A stretch of DNA of 64,000 nucleotides from the NCBI RefSeq assembly GCF_049673105.1, contig NZ_JBATXG010000013.1, positions 1 through 64,000 of the forward strand, read 5' to 3'. The DNA is from Castellaniella sp049673105. Its GTDB lineage: Bacteria > Pseudomonadota > Gammaproteobacteria > Burkholderiales > Burkholderiaceae_B. Below the pieces are notes generated by a model, which saw nothing but the letters and a program-made list of their open reading frames with translations, did no database searches and was not told where the DNA came from. This document shows, one piece after another, positions 9,416 through 18,357 of this stretch; positions within the stretch are counted from its first letter, which is position 1; the number at the start of each line of letters is the position of its first letter. Both the position numbers and the translations under genes were made by a program.

Positions 9416-10405
9416 ATGTCTGCTTGTCTGCGCCACGAAACCCTTGATCCTGCCTGGTCCGTCCAGGCCATTCTGGATCTGTTCGAGCTACCCTTCAACG
9501 ACCTGCTGCTGCAGGCCCAGACGGTGCACCGCCAGCACCATCCGGCCAACGCCGTGCAGCAATCCAGCCTGCTGTCGATCAAGACCGGCGCCTGCCCGGA
9601 AGACTGCGCCTACTGTCCGCAATCGTCCCGCTATGCAACTGCGGTGGAACAAGCCCCGCTGATGCCGCTGCCGCAAGTGCTGGCGGCAGCGCGACAGGCA
9701 CAGGAAGCAGGCGCGCAACGGTTCTGCATGGGCGCGGCCTGGCGATCCCCCACGGAACGCCAGTTGGACGATGTGATCGAACACGTGCAAGCGGTCAAGG
9801 CGCTGGGCATGGAAACCTGCGTGACGCTGGGCATGCTCAAGCCCGGTCAGGCCGAACGCCTGAAGGCCGCCGGCCTGGACTACTACAACCACAACCTGGA
9901 CACCTCGCCCGACTACTATGGCGAGATCATCCATACCCGGACTTATGACGACCGCCTGCAGACACTGCAGCGCGTGCGCGACGCCGGTCTGAAAGTCTGC
10001 TGCGGAGGCATCGTCGGCCTGGGGGAATCCCGCGAGGTCCGCGCCGGCCTGATCGCCGCGCTATCCAGCTTGAACCCCTACCCGGAATCCGTGCCGATCA
10101 ATCAGTTGGTCAAAGTCCCCGGCACGCCGCTGGCTGACGCGCCCGACCTCGACCCTCTGGAATTCGTGCGCACCATCGCCGTGACCCGCATCGTCATGCC
10201 GAAAACGGTGGTGCGCTTGTCTGCCGGACGAGAATCCATGCATGACAGCACTCAGGCGCTGTGCTTCATGGCCGGCGCCAATTCGGTCTTTCACGGCGAA
10301 CAGCTGCTGACCACGCCCAATCCGCAGACGCAGGCCGACGCCAGCCTGTTTCATCGCCTGGGCCTGAAACCCATGCCCCAGGCTGCCGAAGCCCATCTCG
10401 CCTAA
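9416..10405 (+). CDS. bioB: Biotin synthase
   Basis: Radical SAM enzyme that inserts sulfur into dethiobiotin. The SAM [4Fe-4S] motif is in KTGACPEDCAYCPQS. YYNHNLDTSP, CCGGIVGLGE and the RLSAGRE stretch are BioB hallmarks and include ligands of the [2Fe-2S] cluster. From the ATG at 9416 the protein has 329 residues; a TTG 16 codons upstream is in frame but would add an atypical leader. It lies about 125 bases after bioD with its own candidate promoter. Confidence 0.95.
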   Translation: MSACLRHETLDPAWSVQAILDLFELPFNDLLLQAQTVHRQHHPANAVQQSSLLSIKTGACPEDCAYCPQSSRYATAVEQAPLMPLPQVLAAARQAQEAGAQRFCMGAAWRSPTERQLDDVIEHVQAVKALGMETCVTLGMLKPGQAERLKAAGLDYYNHNLDTSPDYYGEIIHTRTYDDRLQTLQRVRDAGLKVCCGGIVGLGESREVRAGLIAALSSLNPYPESVPINQLVKVPGTPLADAPDLDPLEFVRTIAVTRIVMPKTVVRLSAGRESMHDSTQALCFMAGANSVFHGEQLLTTPNPQTQADASLFHRLGLKPMPQAAEAHLA

Positions 10406-10411
10406 GCCGCC

Positions 10412-11314
10412 ATGCATACTCTGATCCTCAGCATCTCTTTCAGCGTACTGGTGTCGGTCTTCCTGAAACTCGCCCGGCGTTGTCAGGTGCGCGTCGACCA
10501 AGCCATCGCCATGAACTACGTCACGGCCTGCGCATTGTGCCTCTGGCTGCTGCGCCCACCCCTGGAATCACTGGGGCGGCAGACGCCATCGGGCTGGGTC
10601 CTGCTGGTGCTGCTGGGCGTGCTGCTGCCCGCCGTCTTCCTGATCATGGCAGCCGCCGTGCGCCAGGCGGGGATCGTGCTGAGCGATACCGCGCAGCGCC
10701 TGTCCCTGATCATTCCGGTGCTGGCGGCCTTCCTGGTGTTCCACGAAGCCCTGTCCGGCACAAAGGGCCTGGGCATCCTGCTGGCCCTGGGCGCCCTGGC
10801 CTGTCTGCTGCGACGCCCTGTCGCGCAGGATGCGGGCGCCACCCCCGGCGCACCGCCCCCGCCGGCCATGCCGTCCGGCGAACCCATTCAGACAGGCCGC
10901 CGGATCTGGCTGCCGCTGCTGGGTGTCTGGGCGGGTTACGGCCTGATCGACATCCTGTTCAAACAGATGGCCCGCACCGGGTCCGGCTTCACCAGCACAC
11001 TGCTGCTGAGCTTCAGCCTGGCCGGCGTCCTGATGGGCTTATGGCTGCTGATCCGCCGCACGCAATGGCATGCCCGCAGCCTGGCATCCGGCGTTCTGCT
11101 GGGCGCGCTGAATTTCGGCAACATCTATTTCTACATCCGCGCCCATCAGACCTACCCGGAAAACCCCACGCTGGTATTCGCCGCCATGAACATCGGCGTG
11201 ATTTCCATCGGCGCGCTGGTCGGCGCCGGTCTGTTCCGCGAACGCTTAAGCCGGACCAACCTGGCCGGCATCGGCTTGGCGCTGGCCGCCATCGTGCTGC
11301 TGTTCCCCCGCTGA
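10412..11314 (+). CDS. EamA/DMT-family membrane transporter
   Basis: A 300-residue, strongly hydrophobic protein with about ten predicted membrane helices arranged as two repeats, as in drug/metabolite transporters. It begins seven bases after the bioB stop and is probably co-transcribed with it, so export or import of a biotin-pathway compound is possible but unproven. A less hydrophobic Ala/Pro-rich loop near residues 138-160 separates the halves. Its last 69 bases overlap the convergent MFS gene. The substrate cannot be read from sequence. Confidence 0.82.
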   Translation: MHTLILSISFSVLVSVFLKLARRCQVRVDQAIAMNYVTACALCLWLLRPPLESLGRQTPSGWVLLVLLGVLLPAVFLIMAAAVRQAGIVLSDTAQRLSLIIPVLAAFLVFHEALSGTKGLGILLALGALACLLRRPVAQDAGATPGAPPPPAMPSGEPIQTGRRIWLPLLGVWAGYGLIDILFKQMARTGSGFTSTLLLSFSLAGVLMGLWLLIRRTQWHARSLASGVLLGALNFGNIYFYIRAHQTYPENPTLVFAAMNIGVISIGALVGAGLFRERLSRTNLAGIGLALAAIVLLFPR

Positions 11315-12637
11315 CGCCGCAAACGGCTCGTCTGCCGGTCGGGCGGGTGCATCGTCCGCCGGCAAGGTATCGTCCACCACGGGGTCGTGCGAAATATCAT
11401 GCTGAATGTCGACACGGGGATCCAGCACCGCCATGACGTGGGCATTCTGCAGGGTATCCGCCATGGGGACGAACTGTGTGGGCGCATCGGGGCTGACGTG
11501 GGTGCCCTTGACCCGCTGTTCCCGGATGAACAGCACCAGCACGGCGGAACAGGCGGACACGAAGACAAAATACACATCGCTGCCCCAGACACGCATCAAC
11601 AAGCCCGCCAGCAGCGGCCCCAGGCAGGCCCCCACCCCGTACACCATATAGAGCAAGGCGCTTAGGCCCACACGCCGTTCGGGGTCGACATTATCATTGG
11701 CAAAGGACGTGCCCATCGGGTACAGCGTGAACTGCACAATACCCAGGATCACGGAAAACGCCACCAGCGCCGGATAAGGAAACTGCAGCCAGCCCCAAAG
11801 GGGGATGCCCAGCGCCACCAGAATCAAGGCCCCGACACGAATCAGCTTGACCCGGCTGGTGCGGTCCGCCAGCCATCCCAGCGGCCACTGAAAGATCAGC
11901 CCCGCAGCCAGAGATGCAGCCAGAAAAATCCCCACCTGGTGGTTGTCCATGCCGTGCTGCAAGCCGTACACCGGCGCCAGACCATAAAAGGCCCCATTGA
12001 GCATGCCGGCAATAAACAGCACCGTCAGGGACATGGGCACACGGTTCATGTAGTAACGCAAAGCCAGCGGCGCAGGCACTTGCAGGGCCGGGTGCAGGCG
12101 CCGCGTCAGCGTGATCGGAATCAGGCTGAGCACGCTGCAGATTGCCACGAACACCAGGGGCTGGTAATTCAGGTCCGGGAACAGCCCCAGGGCCAGCTGC
12201 CCCAGGACGGTGCCCAAACAGGTGGCCACCATGTAAAAGGCAAAGACCGTCCCGCGAGCGGCATTTTCCGTCTGTTCATTGAGCCAGCTTTCGATGGCGA
12301 CGAACAGACACACCATGGAAACGCCCGCCACGAAACGCAATGCCAGCCAGAACCACAGGTCGTGGATCAAAATCATGATCAGGACGGTGATCGTGGTCAG
12401 GCCGGCGCAGGCCGCATAGGTGCGAATATGACCGACCTGGATGATCAGCCGATAGCCGAAACGCGCCCCCAGGACCAGGCCCAGATAATAGGACGCGATC
12501 ATGGCGCCCACCCAGACTTCGGACACCGACTGCGCCGTCAGCCGCAGTCCCAGATAGGTGTTGAACAGCCCCGAACTGAGCAACAGGATCAGAGTTGCCA
12601 GATACAGGGAAAAGAAGGCGCCGATTGTCTTGGCCAT
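11246..12637 (-). CDS. Major facilitator superfamily transporter, YcaD-like
   Basis: A 463-residue MFS permease with about 12 membrane helices; the N terminus (FFSLYLATLILLLSSGLFNTYL) and the LGLRLTAQ and GARFGYR stretches resemble the YcaD group. The MFS loop motif is visible as GWLADRTSRVKLI. After the last helix comes a hydrophilic tail of about 80 residues, rich in Asp, Pro and Ala, and the final 23 codons run antisense into the end of the DMT transporter gene. Divergent from moaC. Substrate unknown. Confidence 0.83.
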   Translation of the reverse strand: MAKTIGAFFSLYLATLILLLSSGLFNTYLGLRLTAQSVSEVWVGAMIASYYLGLVLGARFGYRLIIQVGHIRTYAACAGLTTITVLIMILIHDLWFWLALRFVAGVSMVCLFVAIESWLNEQTENAARGTVFAFYMVATCLGTVLGQLALGLFPDLNYQPLVFVAICSVLSLIPITLTRRLHPALQVPAPLALRYYMNRVPMSLTVLFIAGMLNGAFYGLAPVYGLQHGMDNHQVGIFLAASLAAGLIFQWPLGWLADRTSRVKLIRVGALILVALGIPLWGWLQFPYPALVAFSVILGIVQFTLYPMGTSFANDNVDPERRVGLSALLYMVYGVGACLGPLLAGLLMRVWGSDVYFVFVSACSAVLVLFIREQRVKGTHVSPDAPTQFVPMADTLQNAHVMAVLDPRVDIQHDISHDPVVDDTLPADDAPARPADEPFAASAGEQQHDGGQRQADAGQVGPA

Positions 12638-12707
12638 GGAAAAACCCGTTCAGGACCGGGCCGAATATCGGCAGCAGCCTGGATGAAATATCCGATATGA
12701 TAGAACG

Positions 12708-13202
12708 ATGAATACGATCGAAGTATCGCCCAGTCTGACTCATCTGGATGAAAACGGCCAGGTCCGAATGGTCGACGTCGGCGCCAAGGCCGCCACGGCC
12801 CGCACCGCCATCGCCGAAGGCCGCGTCCGGCTCAGCCCGCACGCCTGGCATCTGTTGTCCGCCCAGGACAACGCCAAAGGCGAAGTCCTGAATACCGCCC
12901 GCATTGCCGGCATCCTGGCCGCCAAACGCTGCGCTGAACTGATCCCGCTGTGCCACAGCCTGCCGCTCAGCTTCGTGGGCGTGGATTTCAGCGCCGACGA
13001 CGCCAGCCACACCCTGACGGTTCGCAGCACCTGCCGCACCAACCACCAGACCGGCGTCGAAATGGAAGCCATGACCGCCTGCACGGTGGCGGCCCTGACC
13101 GTCTACGATATGTGCAAGGCCGCCGACAAAGGCATCGTCATCGAACAGGTCCGGCTGGTCTACAAATCCGGAGGTAAAAGCGGTGAATGGCGCAACGATT
13201 AA
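12708..13202 (+). CDS. moaC: Cyclic pyranopterin monophosphate synthase
   Basis: Works after MoaA to form cyclic pyranopterin monophosphate, the first stable molybdenum cofactor intermediate. At 164 residues it is typical. Visible family motifs: MVDVGAKAATAR near the N terminus, LIPLCHSLPLSFVGV with the catalytic His, GVEMEAMTACTVAALTVYDM and DKGIVIEQVRLVYKSGGKSG. First gene of moaC-moaD-moaE-moaB-moeA; it overlaps moaD by 20 bases. The 70-base interval before it is shared with the divergent MFS gene and contains TATGAT-like sequence. Confidence 0.96.
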   Translation: MNTIEVSPSLTHLDENGQVRMVDVGAKAATARTAIAEGRVRLSPHAWHLLSAQDNAKGEVLNTARIAGILAAKRCAELIPLCHSLPLSFVGVDFSADDASHTLTVRSTCRTNHQTGVEMEAMTACTVAALTVYDMCKAADKGIVIEQVRLVYKSGGKSGEWRND

Positions 13203-13434
13203 GGTCCTGTATTTCGCTCAGGTCGCCGAACACCTGGGCATCCGCCAGGAAACCCAGGCGCTGGACGCCCCGATCCAGGCTGGCGTCTGGCTGGACGCCC
13301 TGGCGACGCGCTGCCCGGCGCTGGGCGCGGCCAGCAGCCTGAAACTGGCCATCAACCAAGAACACGCCAGCCGGCAGGACACCATCCGGCCAGGCGATGA
13401 AATCGCGGTCTTCAACCCCGTCACCGGCGGTTGA
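13183..13434 (+). CDS. moaD: Molybdopterin synthase sulfur carrier subunit
   Basis: Small ubiquitin-fold sulfur carrier of molybdopterin synthase. The 83-residue product ends in the required Gly-Gly (NPVTGG), which is thiocarboxylated and inserts into MoaE. IKVLYFAQVAEHLG and RPGDEIAVF match the family. It overlaps moaC and is followed closely by moaE, its partner subunit. Confidence 0.94.
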   Translation: MNGATIKVLYFAQVAEHLGIRQETQALDAPIQAGVWLDALATRCPALGAASSLKLAINQEHASRQDTIRPGDEIAVFNPVTGG

Positions 13435-13456
13435 CCCGCGCGGCAGGGCTCTCGGC

Positions 13457-13924
13457 ATGGTACTGATTCAAACTGAACGCTTCGACGTAGCCGCCCTGAT
13501 CGACCGGCTGCAAGCCCGCACGGCGGGACAGGCGGGCGCCCTGGTGCATTTCCTGGGCACCGTGCGCGACTACAGCCCCGAATCCAATTCCCGCAGCCTG
13601 TTCCTGGAACACTATCCAGGCATGTGCGAACGCGAAATCCAGGCGCTGTGTGATCGCGCCAAACAACGCTGGGATATTCTGGACACGCTGGTGGTGCACC
13701 GCGTCGGCGAGCTGCCGCTGGGCGACCCCATCGTCTTTGTCGGGGTGGCCAGCGCGCACCGGGGCGAGGCCTTTCGCGCCTGTGAATACATCATCGACAC
13801 CCTGAAAACCCAGGCCCCCTTCTGGAAGCGCGAAACGCTGGCCGACGGGCAGGCATTCTGGGTGCAGCAACAAGACGCCGACGCCCGTAAAACCGCACTG
13901 TGGGAGACTCCCTCCACGCCATGA
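13457..13924 (+). CDS. moaE: Molybdopterin synthase catalytic subunit
   Basis: Catalytic partner of MoaD; transfers two sulfurs to cyclic pyranopterin monophosphate. Motifs: GALVHFLGTVRD, LFLEHYPGM, VHRVGELPLGD, VGVASAHRGEAFRACEYIID and the catalytic region LKTQAPFWKRET with the conserved lysines. The start at 13457 (MVLIQTERFDV) was preferred to an in-frame upstream codon at 13397 that would lie inside moaD. 155 residues. Coupled to moaB through an ATGA overlap. Confidence 0.95.
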   Translation: MVLIQTERFDVAALIDRLQARTAGQAGALVHFLGTVRDYSPESNSRSLFLEHYPGMCEREIQALCDRAKQRWDILDTLVVHRVGELPLGDPIVFVGVASAHRGEAFRACEYIIDTLKTQAPFWKRETLADGQAFWVQQQDADARKTALWETPSTP

Positions 13925-14448
13925 AAGCCGATCCGACCCAACCCCCCGTCAGCCTGCGCTGCGCCATCCTGACCGTTTCCAGTCGCCGACAGGCCAAGGA
14001 CGACACCAGCGGCGATTATCTGGATGCCGCTCTGCGGGACGCCGGTCACACAGTGCAGGCGCGCAGCCTATGTCCGGATGACCGTTACCAGATCCGCAAG
14101 ATCCTCAGCGACTGGATCGCCGACCCCGACGTCCAGGTGATCCTGTGCAACGGCGGCACGGGCTTTTCCCACCGCAAATCCACCATCGCCGCCGTGACGC
14201 CCCTGCTGGATCAGGTGGTGCCCGGCTTCGGAGAACTGTTCCGCCACCTGTCCTGGCTGGATATCGGGGCCTCGTCCCTGCAGTCCGACGCTCTGGGCGG
14301 CACCGCCAACCAGACGCTGGTGTTCTGCCTGCCAGGGTCCACCGGCGCCTGCCGTCTGGCCTGGGAAAAAATCCTGCTGCCACAGCTCGACAGCCGCCAG
14401 CCGCCCTGCAATTTCGCCAGCGCCTACCGCGCCCACACCCCGGACTGA
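13921..14448 (+). CDS. moaB: Molybdenum cofactor biosynthesis protein B (MoaB/MogA family)
   Basis: MPT-binding protein of the MogA/MoaB fold, expected to adenylylate molybdopterin before molybdenum insertion. Shows CAILTVSSRRQAKDDTSGD, LCNGGTGFSHRKSTI, a variant of the family TGGTG motif, and GFGELFRHLSW. The ATG at 13921 overlaps the moaE stop (ATGA); an earlier in-frame GTG at 13900 is less likely. 175 residues. It lacks a separate MogA signature, so moaB is the better symbol. Confidence 0.92.
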   Translation: MKADPTQPPVSLRCAILTVSSRRQAKDDTSGDYLDAALRDAGHTVQARSLCPDDRYQIRKILSDWIADPDVQVILCNGGTGFSHRKSTIAAVTPLLDQVVPGFGELFRHLSWLDIGASSLQSDALGGTANQTLVFCLPGSTGACRLAWEKILLPQLDSRQPPCNFASAYRAHTPD

Positions 14449-14450
14449 CC

Positions 14451-15659
14451 ATGCTGGATTTCGACACGGCTCAAGCCCAACTGGCGGCACGCACCCGCAC
14501 TCCCGAACAACAGGACACCCTGCCACTGGCGGCGCTATCCGGTCGCGTCCTGGCTACCGACGTGCTGGCCACGCTGGACCTGCCGCCCGCCGACAACAGC
14601 GCCATGGACGGCTATGCCGTGCGGGCGGCGGACACCGCTGCGGCCCCGGCCACCCTGCCCATCCAGCAACGCTGCTTTGCCGGACAAGCACCCCAGGCCC
14701 TGCTGCCGGGCCAGGCAATCCGCCTGTTCACCGGCAGTCTGATCCCCGCTGGCGCCGACACGGTCGTCATGCAGGAAGACTGTCACGAAGACACCCGCGG
14801 CGTCACGTTTCCAGCGCCGGTCCCGGCTGGCCGGCATATCCGCCGCCGCGGCGAGGACATGCGCCAAGGCAGTCGCGTGCTGGCCCAAGGCGACCTGCTG
14901 GATGCGGCGCGGATCGCAATCCTGGCCGCCCAGGGCATCGCCCAGGCACCCGTCTATGCACAGCTGAAAGTCGGCATCCTGACCACCGGCGACGAGCTGA
15001 TCCCGCCGGGCCAGCCGCTGCAGCCAGCCGCCATCTACAATTCCAACGCCCCCATGCTGGCCAGCCTGTGTCAGGGCCTGCAGACTGCGCCGGTGCAACT
15101 GCGCCATGCCCGCGACGAGGCCGACGCCACCGAAGCCGCCCTGCTTGAACTCAGCCGCAGCTGCGATCTGGTGCTAAGCGTTGGCGGGGCATCCGTGGGC
15201 GAAAAAGATCTGGTCAAACCCGCCATCGAATCCCTGGGCGGCAGCCTGGATCTGTGGCGGGTGCGCATGAAACCCGGCAAACCGGTCGCTCTGGCCGATC
15301 TGAACGGCAAACCCGTCGTCTGCCTGCCCGGCAATCCGGTGTCGGCCTTTGCGGTCTTCACCCTGCTGGTCAGCCCTCTGATCCGGGGCTTGCAGGGCCG
15401 CAAGCAGATCCTGCCACCCGTGCGGTATGGCGTCCTGCACACCGACTGCACACTGGGCAGCGACCGCGACGACTTCATCCGCATCCAGGCTGCGCTGACG
15501 CCGTCGGGAGAAACCCTCCTGACGCCGCACACGCAGCAAAGTTCGGGGGTGCTCAGCAGCCTGGCGTGGGCCGATGGATTGGCGCGCATTCCGGCCGGCA
15601 GCCAATTATCATCGGGCGCCGGCGTTACCTGGTACGCTCTGTCGGACTGGCTACGCTAA
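14451..15659 (+). CDS. moeA: Molybdopterin molybdenumtransferase
   Basis: Inserts molybdate into adenylylated molybdopterin. Typical MoeA features: LPPADNSAMDGYAVRAAD near the N terminus, FTGSLIPAGADTVVMQED, RRRGEDMRQGSRVL, ILTTGDELIPPG, LSVGGASVGEKDLV, RMKPGKPVALA and CLPGNPVSAF. The start at 14451, two bases after the moaB stop, gives 402 residues. Last gene of the moaC-led unit; mobA converges from the other side 34 bases away. Confidence 0.96.
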   Translation: MLDFDTAQAQLAARTRTPEQQDTLPLAALSGRVLATDVLATLDLPPADNSAMDGYAVRAADTAAAPATLPIQQRCFAGQAPQALLPGQAIRLFTGSLIPAGADTVVMQEDCHEDTRGVTFPAPVPAGRHIRRRGEDMRQGSRVLAQGDLLDAARIAILAAQGIAQAPVYAQLKVGILTTGDELIPPGQPLQPAAIYNSNAPMLASLCQGLQTAPVQLRHARDEADATEAALLELSRSCDLVLSVGGASVGEKDLVKPAIESLGGSLDLWRVRMKPGKPVALADLNGKPVVCLPGNPVSAFAVFTLLVSPLIRGLQGRKQILPPVRYGVLHTDCTLGSDRDDFIRIQAALTPSGETLLTPHTQQSSGVLSSLAWADGLARIPAGSQLSSGAGVTWYALSDWLR

Positions 15660-15693
15660 GCGCGTTGGCGCTGACAGGACACGCTGGCGGGCA

Positions 15694-16374
15694 TCAGCCC
15701 GCGGCGGGACCATGGCCCCGACGCATCCAGCGATCCCAGTCCTGAGGCGTATTCAGATTGACCAAACAATCCTCGCCTGAAAAATCGACCGGCTGAGCGC
15801 CGCAATCCTGCAGCCAGGCCTGTACCTGGCGCCGGCCCGATTGCACAAAATCCCGCAGACCGCCCGCCAAGGAAGCATGCGCCACCAGGCACAAGGGATG
15901 CGGTCCATCCGGCGTGCGCGCGTAGGCGGGATGATCCGGGGTGGCGGCGGCAGTCAGGCGCGCCAGCAGATCCGGCGGCCAGCGCAACACGTCCACCGGC
16001 AGGATGAACAACCAAGGGGAAGACGCCTGCTGCAAGCCGGCCAGCACGCCAGCCAAAGGGCCGCTGTGCGACAGATCGGCGGCATCGGGTACCACATGGC
16101 CGTAGACGGCATAGGCCTCGCTGTGGCGATTGGCGCTGATATGGAGATGGGCGACGCCCTGGTCCTGCATGTACTGGCAGACCCAGGCCACCAGTGGTCG
16201 GCCCCGCCAGTTCCGCAGGCCTTTGTCGACATCCGGCATGGCGGATGTGCGCATGCGAAAGGACTGGCCGCCCGCCAGAATCAGGCCATCGATCCGCCCG
16301 GCTGTGGTGGGTTGCGCTGTATCAGCCAGAAGCCCGGCGGCTGCCGGAGCGCCCGCCGGGTCTGCGCTAGCCAC
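15694..16374 (-). CDS. mobA: Molybdenum cofactor guanylyltransferase
   Basis: Attaches GMP to molybdopterin to make the bis-MGD cofactor used by NarG and related reductases. The nucleotide-binding start LILAGGQSFRM followed by DKGL is the family signature; ILPVDVLRWPPDL carries the metal-binding Asp region. The reading frame opens with a GTG at 16374 that overlaps the end of moaA by eight bases, so the two are translated together. 226 residues with a short Ala-rich leader before the Rossmann-like fold. Confidence 0.92.
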   Translation of the reverse strand: MASADPAGAPAAAGLLADTAQPTTAGRIDGLILAGGQSFRMRTSAMPDVDKGLRNWRGRPLVAWVCQYMQDQGVAHLHISANRHSEAYAVYGHVVPDAADLSHSGPLAGVLAGLQQASSPWLFILPVDVLRWPPDLLARLTAAATPDHPAYARTPDGPHPLCLVAHASLAGGLRDFVQSGRRQVQAWLQDCGAQPVDFSGEDCLVNLNTPQDWDRWMRRGHGPAAG

Positions 16375-17449
16375 CGATATAGCTCATTTCGATTTTGTGG
16401 TCGCGGTGGGCCTGGCCGCGCCGTTCGGAATATCGGTCGCCACGCACCTGCCAAATGCCGGCCAGGCGGTCGGCCAGCGCCTGATGATCGGCGCCCGAAC
16501 GCAGCAAGGCCCGCAGATCGTGGCCCTGTTCGGCGAACAGACAGGTGAACAGCCGCCCTTCCGGCGACAGACGCAAGCGCGTGCAATCGCCGCAAAACGG
16601 CTGGGATACGCTGGTGATCAGGCCGATTTCCCCCGCCCCATCGCCATAGGCCCAACGGCTGGCGACCTCGCCGCGATAGTTGGCCCCGACCGGCTGCAAG
16701 GGGAATTCGCCCGAAATCAGGCGCACGATATCGGCCCCGGTGACGACTTCATCCATCCGCCAGCCATTGGTATTGCCGACGTCCATGTATTCGATGAAAC
16801 GCAGCACATGCCCCGTACCCCGGAAATACCGGGCCATCGGCAGAATCTGAGCATCGTTCATGCCCCGGCGCACGACCATATTGACCTTGACCGGCCCCAG
16901 GCCCGCCTGGGCGGCGGCTTCGATGCCCTCGAGCACGGTGGCGACCGCCACACGGCTGTCGCTCATGCGCTCGAACAAGGCGTCATCCAGCGCATCCAGA
17001 CTGACCGTGACGCGGTTCAGACCCGCCCGCGCCAGCGCATCGGCTTTTTTGGCCAATAGCGTGCCGTTGGTCGTGAGCGTGAGTTCGGGTGGCTGCCCAT
17101 CTGGGGTGCGCAACTGCGCCAGCATGGCGATCAGGACTTCGATCTGTTTGCGCAGCAAGGGTTCGCCGCCGGTCAGACGGATTTTACGCACCCCTTGCGA
17201 CAGCGCCACGGCGGCGACCTGAGTGATTTCCTCGAAGGAGAGCAAGGCGCTGGCGGGCAGGAATACATGATCCGCGCCGAAAATCTCGCGCGGCATGCAG
17301 TAGGTACAACGAAAATTACAGCGATCCGTAACCGAGATCCGCATATCCCGCAAAGGCCGCCCGTAGGTGTCGAGCACGGCCTCGCCAGGCGCCAATACTG
17401 GCGCCCGGTGAGCGGGGTCTTGGGTCTGATGGAAAATGACGCGGCTCAT
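16367..17449 (-). CDS. moaA: GTP 3',8-cyclase
   Basis: Radical SAM enzyme starting molybdenum cofactor synthesis from GTP. The N-terminal cluster motif is in VTDRCNFRCTYCMP. The C-terminal second cluster has FCGDCTRLRLSPEGRLFTCLF, and the protein ends in the conserved Gly-Gly (MSYIGG) that activates MoaA with MoaC. Start chosen at 17449 (MSRVIFHQ), 13 bases after the usp gene; 360 residues. Second of three genes in a usp-moaA-mobA unit on the minus strand. Confidence 0.96.
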   Translation of the reverse strand: MSRVIFHQTQDPAHRAPVLAPGEAVLDTYGRPLRDMRISVTDRCNFRCTYCMPREIFGADHVFLPASALLSFEEITQVAAVALSQGVRKIRLTGGEPLLRKQIEVLIAMLAQLRTPDGQPPELTLTTNGTLLAKKADALARAGLNRVTVSLDALDDALFERMSDSRVAVATVLEGIEAAAQAGLGPVKVNMVVRRGMNDAQILPMARYFRGTGHVLRFIEYMDVGNTNGWRMDEVVTGADIVRLISGEFPLQPVGANYRGEVASRWAYGDGAGEIGLITSVSQPFCGDCTRLRLSPEGRLFTCLFAEQGHDLRALLRSGADHQALADRLAGIWQVRGDRYSERRGQAHRDHKIEMSYIGG

Positions 17450-17462
17450 GACGGACACGCGA

Positions 17463-17924
17463 CTAATCGTTTTCCTTGACGCGATAGACCAACGTGGCGA
17501 CCTTTGCCAGGCCGAGGACTTTGACGGTGACGCTGCCCAACAGCAGACGCGACAAGCCGCTGCGACCATGGCTACCGATGAAGATCAGGTCGCAATCGAG
17601 TTCTTTTGCAGCATGGACGATGCCGTCGGCCACATTGAAATTGGACACGGCCTTGCTCGTGGCCTTGACCCCGGCCGTGGCGGCGCGATCCAGCACCTGC
17701 TGCAGGTACTTTTGCGCCTGCTCGGCCGCCGTGCGGTCGTAGTCTTCGTCCGTGATGGCATAGGCCGCAGCCATGCCATCGAACCCAACCGTCGCAGCAA
17801 AAGGCTGCGTGACGTGCAGCGCAACGACTTCGGCCCCGATAGTGCGAGCAAAGCAGACACCCTTGTTGGCCGCCTGGGCCGAAAGCTTGGAGCCGTCTGT
17901 AGGGATCAGGATTTTCTTGAACAT
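17463..17924 (-). CDS. Universal stress protein UspA family
   Basis: A 153-residue single-domain Usp. It starts MFKKILIPTDGS and carries the ATP-binding pattern in IFIGSHGRSGLSRLLLGSV, so it belongs to the nucleotide-binding type. Start at 17924 rather than an in-frame codon five residues earlier. Position is unusual: it heads a minus-strand run with moaA 13 bases downstream and mobA after that, which suggests shared expression with cofactor synthesis, perhaps under oxygen limitation. Role in the cell cannot be stated more closely. Confidence 0.9.
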   Translation of the reverse strand: MFKKILIPTDGSKLSAQAANKGVCFARTIGAEVVALHVTQPFAATVGFDGMAAAYAITDEDYDRTAAEQAQKYLQQVLDRAATAGVKATSKAVSNFNVADGIVHAAKELDCDLIFIGSHGRSGLSRLLLGSVTVKVLGLAKVATLVYRVKEND

Positions 17925-17994
17925 ATTCAGATCATCCAAAAAACTGAACAGGAGACTTCAGCATACCTGCTAGGCAGCTGAAAGGACAGTCGTA

Positions 17995-18357
17995 TCAGCC
18001 CTGAGATTGATGTGACGCAGATTCTTTCGCTGCCTGAAATAATGTGGTGCAACGCCCGCCGGAGCGGCAAAAAGCCAACACCGGACCGGGGAGTTCCTGC
18101 AACAGATGGGAAAAATCCGCCACGTCGGCAGCCGTGATGGCGCCGCTGACCACCGGCTGATAGCGCGCCTGCAGCCCCGCTGCCTGCGCCGCCTGCAACA
18201 CATCCGCCGACAGCGGCTGGCCGGGGCCGTCCTCGCCGTCAGGGCGATTGATGATGACGGATTTGAAACCCGCATCGGCCAGCGCCTGCATATCGGCTGG
18301 CTGCAATTGTCCGGCCACGGCAAAATCGGGGGCCAGGGATTGATAAGACACGCTCAT
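17995..18357 (-). CDS. DUF442/TIGR01244-type sulfur transferase-like protein
   Basis: A 120-residue protein of the beta-lactamase-hydrolase-like (BLH) phosphatase/rhodanese group. VIINRPDGEDG is the family N-terminal signature and FCRSGGRCTTLF provides the catalytic CX4R loop. In related proteins this domain is tied to sulfide or persulfide handling, but the function of this one is not known. Its start overlaps the end of the deacetylase gene by four bases (ATGA), so it is translated with the lipid-modifying cluster. Confidence 0.8.
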   Translation of the reverse strand: MSVSYQSLAPDFAVAGQLQPADMQALADAGFKSVIINRPDGEDGPGQPLSADVLQAAQAAGLQARYQPVVSGAITAADVADFSHLLQELPGPVLAFCRSGGRCTTLFQAAKESASHQSQG

